Shown here one piece after another: positions 6,151-12,169 of a stretch of DNA of 22,833 nucleotides. Source of the DNA: an uncultured bacterium (lineage in GTDB: Bacteria; Bacillota; Clostridia; Lachnospirales; Lachnospiraceae); assembly GCA_905215405.1 (NCBI GenBank), contig CAJMQE010000062.1, positions 1-22,833 on the forward strand, in the 5' to 3' direction. The notes under the pieces were generated by a model. That model searched no databases, was not told the origin of the DNA, and saw only the letters and a list, made by a program, of their open reading frames with translations. Numbering within the stretch: position 1 is the first letter of the stretch; every line of letters begins with the position of its first letter. Both the position numbers and the translations under genes were made by a program.

Positions 6151-7434
6151 ATGAAGACATTAATAAAAGGCGGCAGGGTGATCGATCCTGCAAGTAGAAA
6201 AGACGGAATTTATGACCTGATGATTGAAGATGGTTTAATAAAAGAAGTAAGTGAAAATATTAATGAACAGGCAGATGAAACAATCGATGCAAAAGGATGT
6301 TTTGTAATGCCTGGACTGATAGATCTGCATGTTCACTTCAGAGAACCAGGTTTTGAACATAAAGAGACAATCAGATCCGGAGCGGCAGCAGCAGCCAAAG
6401 GTGGATTTGCATCGGTGTGTCCAATGCCAAATACAAGACCTGTTGTAGACAGTCTGGAAACACTGAATTATGTGAAAGAAAAAGCGAAAGATGTCACTAA
6501 GGTTAATGTTCTACCAGTTGCAGCAATTACAGCTGGACAGGATGGGGAATATTTGAATGATATCGAAAAGCTGCATGATAATGGTGCAATCGCAATCAGT
6601 GAAGATGGAAAATCAGTAATGAATGCAAGAGTATACCGTCAGGCAATGCGTCTTGCAGCAGAAGTAGGAATTCCTGTATTTGCACATTGCGAAGACAAGA
6701 ATCTGCTTGCCAGAGGTGTCATGAATGCTGGTAAACGTGCAAAAGAACTTGGGTTGTTCGGAATCATGAATGCAGTAGAAGATACCATTGTCGCACGTGA
6801 TATCCTGCTTGCAAAAAATACCGGTGCAACACTTCATCTGTGCCACTGTTCCACAGAGGACAGTGTAAAGATGGTAAAGATCGCAAAACAGGAAGGCCTT
6901 CCTGTTACTGCAGAAGTGTGTCCACATCATTTCATTCTTTCAGATGAGGATGTGAATGGAGAAGATTCCAATTATAAGATGAATCCACCTCTTAGAAGTA
7001 AAAAAGATGTGGAAGCTCTGAAGATGGGACTGAAAAATGATATTATGGATGTCATTTCAACAGATCACGCACCTCATCATAAAGATGAGAAGAAGCGTCC
7101 ATTTGCAGAAGCACCTTTTGGAATCACAGGACTTGAGACTTCTGTAGCACTTACAATGACAGAGCTGGTACACAAAGGATATCTGACTCCTATGCAGATG
7201 GCAGAAAAAATGAGCTATAATCCGGCAAAGATCATAAAGATCGATAAAGGAACCCTGCTGGAAGGTAAAATAGCAGATATTACGATCATTGATCCAGAGG
7301 AAGAATGGGTCATTGACAGTGAAAAATTCGTATCCATGGGTAAGAACACACCATTTAACGGAATGAAGGTCAAGGGTAGAGTGAAAAAGACTCTTGTAGC
7401 CGGTGAAGTGATTTATGATGATGTACAGGCTTAA
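6151..7434 (+). CDS. pyrC: dihydroorotase (class I)
   Basis: This enzyme catalyses ring closure of carbamoyl-aspartate to dihydroorotate, step 3 of de novo UMP synthesis. The 427-residue amidohydrolase carries the binuclear zinc site: H60-x-H62 in DLHVHFREPG, D152 in SEDGKS, H179 in FAHCED, H232 in CHCST and D305 in STDHAPHH. R64 of the HFREPG motif binds the substrate carboxylate. A longer frame begins at a TTG near 6115 but lacks a ribosome site. ATG 6151 has GGAGG 6 bases upstream and gives the family length. It is first in the pyrC-pyrF-pyrK-pyrD-pyrE cluster, with pyrF 74 bases downstream. The partner gene pyrB and the carbamoyl-phosphate synthase genes are not in this window. Confidence 0.97.
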   Translation: MKTLIKGGRVIDPASRKDGIYDLMIEDGLIKEVSENINEQADETIDAKGCFVMPGLIDLHVHFREPGFEHKETIRSGAAAAAKGGFASVCPMPNTRPVVDSLETLNYVKEKAKDVTKVNVLPVAAITAGQDGEYLNDIEKLHDNGAIAISEDGKSVMNARVYRQAMRLAAEVGIPVFAHCEDKNLLARGVMNAGKRAKELGLFGIMNAVEDTIVARDILLAKNTGATLHLCHCSTEDSVKMVKIAKQEGLPVTAEVCPHHFILSDEDVNGEDSNYKMNPPLRSKKDVEALKMGLKNDIMDVISTDHAPHHKDEKKRPFAEAPFGITGLETSVALTMTELVHKGYLTPMQMAEKMSYNPAKIIKIDKGTLLEGKIADITIIDPEEEWVIDSEKFVSMGKNTPFNGMKVKGRVKKTLVAGEVIYDDVQA

Positions 7435-7508
7435 ATAGCTGATACATTCATTGTTTTAATTACATTTGCAGTAAAGTTTTAGGATTAAGGATTGAAAGGA
7501 AAAAAATC

Positions 7509-8438
7509 ATGATTAACAAGTTAGTAGACAAGATTAAGAAACTGGAAGCACCTATTGTAGTTGGACTTGATCCAATGTTAAGCTATATTCCGGAACATAT
7601 TACCAAAGCGGCTTATAAAGAATTTGGTGAAACACTCGAAGGTGCAGCACAAGCAGTATGGCAGTACAACAAAGGAATCATTGATGCGACTTATGATCTG
7701 ATTCCAGCAGTAAAACCACAGATCGCCATGTATGAACAGTTTGGAATCGAAGGACTGAAAGTATTCCAGAAAACAGTAGACTATTGCAAGGAAAAAGATC
7801 TTGTTGTGATTGGAGATGTCAAGAGAGGCGATATCGGATCTACTTCAGAAGCTTATGCAGTCGGACATCTTGGTAAAGTACAGGTCGGTTCAAAATCTTA
7901 CAGTACATTTAACGAAGATTTTGCAACAGTCAATCCATATCTTGGATCTGACGGTATCAATCCTTTTATTAAAGTATGCAAAGAAGAAAATAAAGGCCTT
8001 TTTATTCTGGTCAAGACTTCAAATCCATCCAGTGGAGAATTTCAGGATAGATTAATCGATGGCAGACCGTTATATGAAATCGTTGGTGAGCAGGTCGCAA
8101 AATGGGGCGAAAGCCATATGGGCAAAGATTACAGCTATATCGGAGCTGTTGTTGGTGCTACTTATCCGGAAATGGGTAAGACACTCAGAAAGATCATGCC
8201 AAAATCCTATATTCTGGTACCTGGTTATGGTGCACAGGGTGGAAAGGGAGAAGATCTGGTTCATTTTTTCAATGAAGATGGACTTGGTGCAATTATCAAT
8301 AGTTCAAGAGGAATTATTGCAGCATATAAAAAAGAACCATATGCAAAATTCGGAGCAGAAAATTATGCAGATGCATCCAGACAGGCAGTTATTGATATGC
8401 TCGCTGATATCAATGGCGCACTGAAGGCTGCAAAATAA
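7509..8438 (+). CDS. pyrF: orotidine 5'-phosphate decarboxylase (type 2)
   Basis: This enzyme decarboxylates OMP to UMP, the last step of the pathway. The 309-residue TIM-barrel has the catalytic D103-x-K105-x-x-D108 array in GDVKRGDIGST, the initial strand VVGLDPML with the substrate-contacting Asp21, the later VKTSNPSSGE and VGATYP segments and a C-terminal phosphate-binding NSSRGI. The length and the VKTSNPSSGE signature place it in the longer type 2 subfamily found in many clostridia, actinobacteria and myxobacteria, rather than the 240-residue type 1. AAAGGA lies 8 bases before ATG. It follows pyrC in the same direction. A long hairpin separates it from pyrK. Confidence 0.97.
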   Translation: MINKLVDKIKKLEAPIVVGLDPMLSYIPEHITKAAYKEFGETLEGAAQAVWQYNKGIIDATYDLIPAVKPQIAMYEQFGIEGLKVFQKTVDYCKEKDLVVIGDVKRGDIGSTSEAYAVGHLGKVQVGSKSYSTFNEDFATVNPYLGSDGINPFIKVCKEENKGLFILVKTSNPSSGEFQDRLIDGRPLYEIVGEQVAKWGESHMGKDYSYIGAVVGATYPEMGKTLRKIMPKSYILVPGYGAQGGKGEDLVHFFNEDGLGAIINSSRGIIAAYKKEPYAKFGAENYADASRQAVIDMLADINGALKAAK

Positions 8439-8447
8439 AAAAGCAAA

Positions 8448-8489
8448 CAGCCATGTAATCCACGATGAGTTTGGTGGGATACATGGCTG
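8448..8489 (+). repeat. long intra-operon hairpin between pyrF and pyrK
   Basis: CAGCCATGTA (8448-8457) pairs perfectly with TACATGGCTG (8480-8489). After one A-A mismatch the stem continues as TCCAC (8459-8463) with GTGGG (8474-8478), leaving a 10-base loop. About 15 pairs in all. No T-run follows (GATTGGCGTG), so it is not an intrinsic terminator. It may be an mRNA processing or stability element that sets different levels of the upstream and downstream products, or a remnant palindromic repeat. Confidence 0.8.
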
Positions 8490-8529
8490 GATTGGCGTGT
8501 AAAATAAGAAAAAGCAGGAGATTTGTAAG

Positions 8530-9291
8530 ATGGCTGAAAGTTATAGAGAAAAAGCACTTATTAAAGAACAGAAAAACATAGTAGAAGGCGTTTTCAGTAT
8601 GTGGCTGGAAACAAAACAGATTGCAAAAGGCGCAGTTCCGGGCCAGTTCATTTCAGTTTATTCAAAAGATGGAGCAAGACTGCTTCCAAGACCAATCAGT
8701 ATTTGTGAAATCAAAGACGACCAGATCAGGATCGTGTACCGTACCGTTGGAAAAGGGACGACAGAATTCTCAGGATATGGTGCAGGTGAAGAACTGGATA
8801 TTCAGGGACCGCTTGGAAATGGATATACACTTTCCGATAAGAAGGCGATCATCTTTGGCGGTGGAATCGGTATTCCACCAATGCTGGAACTCTCAAAACA
8901 GTTGAATTGTGAGAAAGAAATTGTTCTTGGTTACCGGGATGAGTTGTTCCTGAATGAAGAATTTGAAAAATATGGTCATGTGACAATTGCAACAGAGGAT
9001 GGAAGCACGGGTACGAAAGGAAATGTACTTGATGCAGTCAGAGAACATGCAATCAAAGGCGATATTATTTATGCGTGTGGTCCAACTCCAATGTTACGTG
9101 CAATCAAAGCATATGCAATAGAAAATCAGATCGAATGTTTCATTTCCATGGAAGAAAAGATGGCATGTGGAATTGGTGCCTGTCTTGCATGTGTATGTAA
9201 ATCAAAGGAAATTGATGGTCATTCTCATGTACACAACAAACGTGTATGTAAGGAAGGTCCTGTTTTTAGAGCACAAGATATAGAATTTTAG
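8530..9291 (+). CDS. pyrK: dihydroorotate dehydrogenase B, electron-transfer subunit
   Basis: This 253-residue subunit passes electrons from PyrD's FMN through [2Fe-2S] and FAD to NAD+. The N-terminal FAD-binding beta-barrel contains LLPRPISI (residues 51-58). The nucleotide-binding part follows with AIIFGGGIGIPPML (106-119) and YACGPTPML (181-189). The [2Fe-2S] ligands are C213-x4-C218-x2-C221-x18-C240 in the MACGIGACLACVC region. Length is normal for the family. It is 91 bases after pyrF, with the hairpin in between, and 11 bases before the pyrD start at 9303. The tight pyrKD spacing fits a PyrK2-PyrD2 heterotetramer. Confidence 0.96.
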   Translation: MAESYREKALIKEQKNIVEGVFSMWLETKQIAKGAVPGQFISVYSKDGARLLPRPISICEIKDDQIRIVYRTVGKGTTEFSGYGAGEELDIQGPLGNGYTLSDKKAIIFGGGIGIPPMLELSKQLNCEKEIVLGYRDELFLNEEFEKYGHVTIATEDGSTGTKGNVLDAVREHAIKGDIIYACGPTPMLRAIKAYAIENQIECFISMEEKMACGIGACLACVCKSKEIDGHSHVHNKRVCKEGPVFRAQDIEF

Positions 9292-9302
9292 AGGTGATGG
9301 TG

Positions 9303-10205
9303 ATGAATACAAAGGTTAATCTGGCAGGAGTAGAATTAAATAACCCAGTCATGACTGCATCCGGAACATTTGGCTCTGGTGCGGAATACAGCGAATATGT
9401 AGATTTGAACAGACTTGGAGCAGTTGTGACCAAAGGTGTCGCAAATGTACCATGGCCTGGAAATCCAACTCCACGTATTGCGGAAACATATGGTGGAATG
9501 ATTAATGCAATCGGTCTTCAGAATCCTGGAATCGATGTATTTGCAGAACGAGATATTCCTTTCTTACAAAAGTATGATACTAAGATCATTGTAAATGTTT
9601 GTGGAAGAACAGAAGAAGATTATATTGAGGTCGTAGAACGTCTCGCAGACCAGCCTGTCGATATGCTTGAAATCAATATTTCCTGTCCAAATGTAAAAGA
9701 GGGCGGAATCGCATTTGGTCAGGATCCAAAGGCAGTCGAGAAGATTACTGCAGCATGCAAAAAACATGCAAAACAGCCAGTTATTATGAAACTCAGTCCG
9801 AATGTAACAGATATTACGGTAATGGCCAAAGCTGCAGAAGCAGGTGGCGCAGATGTCATTTCACTGATCAATACTCTGACAGGAATGAAAATCGATGTAA
9901 ATCGCAGAACATTTGCAGTAGCAAATAAAACAGGCGGTCTTTCTGGTCCTGCTATCAAGCCAGTAGCAGTAAGAATGGTCTATCAGGTAGCAAATGCCGT
10001 AGCGATTCCTGTCATTGGTATGGGTGGGATCCAGAGTGCTGAAGATGCACTTGAATTCATAATGGCAGGAGCGACTGCAGTATCAGTCGGAACAGCAAAC
10101 TTCCATAATCCTTATACAACAGTAGAGGTCGTAGAAGGAATTGAAGCTTATATGAGAAAAAATAAGATCGAAGATATTCGCGATCTGATCGGCTGTGTAA
10201 AGTAG
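9303..10205 (+). CDS. pyrD: dihydroorotate dehydrogenase B (NAD+), catalytic subunit
   Basis: This subunit oxidises dihydroorotate to orotate with FMN, in complex with PyrK. The 300-residue class 1B enzyme has FMN-phosphate and flavin contacts in TASGTFG (18-24) and K44 (VVTKGV), substrate-binding NAIGLQNPG (68-76), the active-site base Cys128 in NISCPN, and the C-terminal GMGGI and GTANFHNP segments. Start choice matters: GTG, ATG, GTG and ATG codons lie in frame at 9294, 9297, 9300 and 9303. AGAGGTG at 9290-9296 is properly spaced only for ATG 9303, which also gives the usual N-terminus. Class 1B depends on PyrK, which lies directly upstream. Confidence 0.96.
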   Translation: MNTKVNLAGVELNNPVMTASGTFGSGAEYSEYVDLNRLGAVVTKGVANVPWPGNPTPRIAETYGGMINAIGLQNPGIDVFAERDIPFLQKYDTKIIVNVCGRTEEDYIEVVERLADQPVDMLEINISCPNVKEGGIAFGQDPKAVEKITAACKKHAKQPVIMKLSPNVTDITVMAKAAEAGGADVISLINTLTGMKIDVNRRTFAVANKTGGLSGPAIKPVAVRMVYQVANAVAIPVIGMGGIQSAEDALEFIMAGATAVSVGTANFHNPYTTVEVVEGIEAYMRKNKIEDIRDLIGCVK

Positions 10206-10234
10206 TAAATATTTTGAAAAATAGCTTGATAAAT

Positions 10235-10264
10235 GGTGATTTATGGATTTACAGATGTATCACC
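10235..10264. promoter_or_regulatory. inverted repeat overlapping the pyrE -35, possible operator
   Basis: GGTGAT (10235-10240) and ATCACC (10259-10264) form a perfect 6-bp inverted repeat 18 bases apart that encloses the -35 hexamer of the pyrE promoter. The 24-base centre-to-centre spacing is about two helical turns, suitable for a dimeric regulator. The arms are short, so chance is possible. Confidence 0.3.
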
Positions 10265-10277
10265 CACAGATTATAAT
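10248..10277 (+). promoter_or_regulatory. internal promoter ahead of pyrE
   Basis: TTTACA (10248-10253), an 18-base spacer and a perfect TATAAT (10272-10277). Transcription would start near 10284, 57 bases before pyrE. It explains the 135-base gap after pyrD and means pyrE and the membrane-protein genes downstream could be expressed separately from pyrCFKD. Confidence 0.7.
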
Positions 10278-10340
10278 AATAGAAACGAAATACAGTGCAT
10301 AATATAAAATGAGTTCACGGATCGACAAGGAGGAAGAAAA

Positions 10341-11024
10341 ATGGAACAGTACAAAAAAGAGTTTATAGAATTTATGGTAGAATCCCATGTTTTGAAGTTT
10401 GGGGAATTTACATTAAAGAGCGGAAGAAAATCTCCATTCTTTATGAATGCGGGCGCATATGTAACAGGTACTCAGTTAAAGAGACTTGGTGAGTATTATG
10501 CAAAAGCAATCCATGACAACTATGGTCTTGATTTTGATGTGTTATTTGGACCTGCATATAAAGGAATTCCACTGAGTGTCGCAACAACAATGGCAATTAG
10601 CGAATTATACGGCAAAGATGTCAGATACTGTTCAAACAGAAAAGAAACAAAAGATCATGGAGATACAGGAATCCTGCTTGGAAGTCCGATCAAAGATGGT
10701 GACAGAGTTGTGATTATTGAAGATGTTACTACATCAGGAAAATCAATCGAAGAAACATTCCCTATTATCAAAGCACAGGGTGATGTGGAAATTAAAGGTC
10801 TGATGGTATCTTTGAACAGAATGGAAAAAGGCAAAGGTGAACAGAGTGCACTTGATGAAATTCAGGAAAAATATGGATTTGGTGCAAATGCAATCGTTAC
10901 AATGGAAGAAGTTGTAGAACATCTTTATAATAAAGAATGCAATGGGGAAATTGTGATTAATGATGAGATCAAGGCAGCAATCGATCATTATTATGAACAG
11001 TACGGAGCAAAAAGCGCAAAATAA
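10341..11024 (+). CDS. pyrE: orotate phosphoribosyltransferase
   Basis: This enzyme joins orotate and PRPP to form OMP, step 5 of the pathway. The 227-residue type I phosphoribosyltransferase has the PRPP-binding motif VVIIEDVTTSGKS at residues 123-135, an N-terminal FTLKSGRKSPFF segment (23-34) with the conserved Lys, and FGPAYKGIPL (69-78). The flexible catalytic loop is SNRKETKDHGDTG (98-110). Length is in the range of the bacterial family. AGGAGG lies just before ATG. It has its own promoter after pyrD. No terminator follows, so the 50-residue membrane peptide gene 49 bases downstream is likely on the same transcript. Confidence 0.97.
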   Translation: MEQYKKEFIEFMVESHVLKFGEFTLKSGRKSPFFMNAGAYVTGTQLKRLGEYYAKAIHDNYGLDFDVLFGPAYKGIPLSVATTMAISELYGKDVRYCSNRKETKDHGDTGILLGSPIKDGDRVVIIEDVTTSGKSIEETFPIIKAQGDVEIKGLMVSLNRMEKGKGEQSALDEIQEKYGFGANAIVTMEEVVEHLYNKECNGEIVINDEIKAAIDHYYEQYGAKSAK

Positions 11025-11073
11025 GATCCCATGTGTACAGAAAATATAATTGGGAAAGGTGGTAAAAAGTATA

Positions 11074-11226
11074 ATGGATGAGAAACTTTACAAAAAAATG
11101 AAGTCCACTGGAGTAACCAGCCTGGTTATGGGAATCATTGTTCTTGCAGTTGGTGTAGTTACAGGAATCATGATGATCATCAATGGAGGAAGACTCCTTT
11201 CACATAAGTCAGATAAGCTTTTCTAG
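11074..11226 (+). CDS. 50-residue single-pass membrane peptide
   Basis: A short frame from ATG 11074 to TAG 11224-11226. It begins with a basic cytoplasmic-type stretch (MDEKLYKKMKSTG), continues with a hydrophobic helix at about residues 14-36 (VTSLVMGIIVLAVGVV and following), and ends in a polar, basic tail (GGRLLSHKSDKLF). An AAGGTGG ribosome site lies 11 bases upstream, slightly far but usable. The organised layout (charged N-terminus, one helix, basic tail), its fit between pyrE and the VanZ-like gene and the absence of another explanation for this DNA support a real gene. I do not recognise a family. It resembles small membrane proteins that accompany VanZ-like or DUF-type membrane proteins in Lachnospiraceae; that link is inference. 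Confidence 0.6.
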   Translation: MDEKLYKKMKSTGVTSLVMGIIVLAVGVVTGIMMIINGGRLLSHKSDKLF

Positions 11227-11285
11227 GAGCGGATAGAAGATCCGGTACTGGAAAGAAAAGGGAGCGGATCAGCAGTGTCCGCTCC
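11226..11285 (+). repeat. direct plus inverted GGAGCGGA repeats forming competing stems
   Basis: GGAGCGGAT occurs twice in direct orientation (11226-11234, overlapping the stop codon of the small membrane peptide, and 11261-11269). The reverse complement TCCGCTCC lies at 11278-11285. The second copy makes an 8-bp perfect hairpin with a 9-base loop; the first copy could pair with the same right arm instead. No T-run follows. It is 35 bases before the VanZ-like start codon. Confidence 0.75.
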
Positions 11286-11319
11286 AAATTGATGAAAGAA
11301 TAGAAAATCAGAGGTTGTT

Positions 11320-11802
11320 GTGAAAAAAAGATTGAAAAAGAAAACCAAAAAAGAATTATTGCATTTTCTTGGATGGGGTGCTTTTTTTCTGTATATCGGC
11401 GCACTGGTATATTTTATGTTTTTTGCAGAATTACTGGGGCGTACCATTGTATCAACCGAGTATCGGTATAATCTGACACCATTCAGGGAGATTAAGAGAT
11501 TTATTCAGTATTACGATCAGCTGGGAATGAAGGCAGTTCTTGCGAATCTGCTTGGAAATGTGGTTGCATTTATGCCATTTGGCATGTTCTTACCATATCT
11601 GACGGAATACAGACTCAAATTTTTTACTGTAGCGGTACATTCATTTAATCTCAGTCTGATGATAGAATTGACACAGCTGGTGATGAAGGTTGGATGTTGT
11701 GATGTGGATGATTTGATCCTGAACACATTAGGGGGAATGCTCGGATACATTGTGTTCTGGATATGGAAATCATTGCGTGAAAGGAAGAAGCGAAGAAAAT
11801 GA
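11320..11802 (+). CDS. VanZ-like membrane protein
   Basis: A 160-residue integral membrane protein with the VanZ family layout: a very basic N-terminus (KKRLKKKTKK), four membrane segments at about 14-36, 72-93, 100-122 and 136-151, and a basic C-terminal tail. Family positions seen are NLTPFREI (51-58), NLLGN (76-80), FMPFG (84-88), E116 and DVDDLILNTLGG (128-139). VanZ itself gives low-level teicoplanin resistance in enterococci; most chromosomal homologues have no proven role, so resistance should not be inferred. The start is GTG 11320, with GAGG 5 bases upstream. Its stop overlaps the next start by four bases (ATGA), so the two are translationally coupled. Confidence 0.85.
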   Translation: MKKRLKKKTKKELLHFLGWGAFFLYIGALVYFMFFAELLGRTIVSTEYRYNLTPFREIKRFIQYYDQLGMKAVLANLLGNVVAFMPFGMFLPYLTEYRLKFFTVAVHSFNLSLMIELTQLVMKVGCCDVDDLILNTLGGMLGYIVFWIWKSLRERKKRRK

Positions 11803-12119
11803 AGCTTTTTAAGAAATATAAATTCTCAGATAAAAATCAGTCACTGGGTGGGACAATCTCGACAATTATGGGATTGGTATCACTGGGACTGTTAATATAT
11901 GGCGTGTACATCTCATTTCAGCAGCAGGGAAATGCAGGACTTCAATTGGGAAGTCTGGGACTTTGTAGTGCAATGCTTGCAATTGTTGGATGTGTAATTG
12001 GACTGATCAGTTTCAAAGAGCCAGATAAATTTTATATACTCTCAAAGGTAGGATCCCTGCTTTGTGGAATACTTACAATATTTATGTTAGCTGTACTAAT
12101 GATGGGAATAGGACTTTAA
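11799..12119 (+). CDS. small multi-pass membrane protein, function unknown
   Basis: A 106-residue protein starting inside the stop codon of the VanZ-like gene (ATGA overlap). After a basic N-terminus (MKLFKKYKFSDKNQS) there are three hydrophobic segments, at about residues 18-40, 50-71 and 81-104. They are rich in Gly and Leu, with GSLGLCSAMLAIVGCVIGLISF in the middle and a short polar loop KEPDKFYILSK before the last helix. The pattern resembles uncharacterised small membrane proteins found in Lachnospiraceae; I cannot assign a function. Tight coupling to the VanZ-like gene suggests a shared complex or role in the envelope. The aminopeptidase gene follows after 50 bases. Confidence 0.7.
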   Translation: MKLFKKYKFSDKNQSLGGTISTIMGLVSLGLLIYGVYISFQQQGNAGLQLGSLGLCSAMLAIVGCVIGLISFKEPDKFYILSKVGSLLCGILTIFMLAVLMMGIGL

Positions 12120-12169
12120 AGAACAAATAGGCGAACAAACTTGAAATCCCGTTTTGAAGGAGAATGGCT

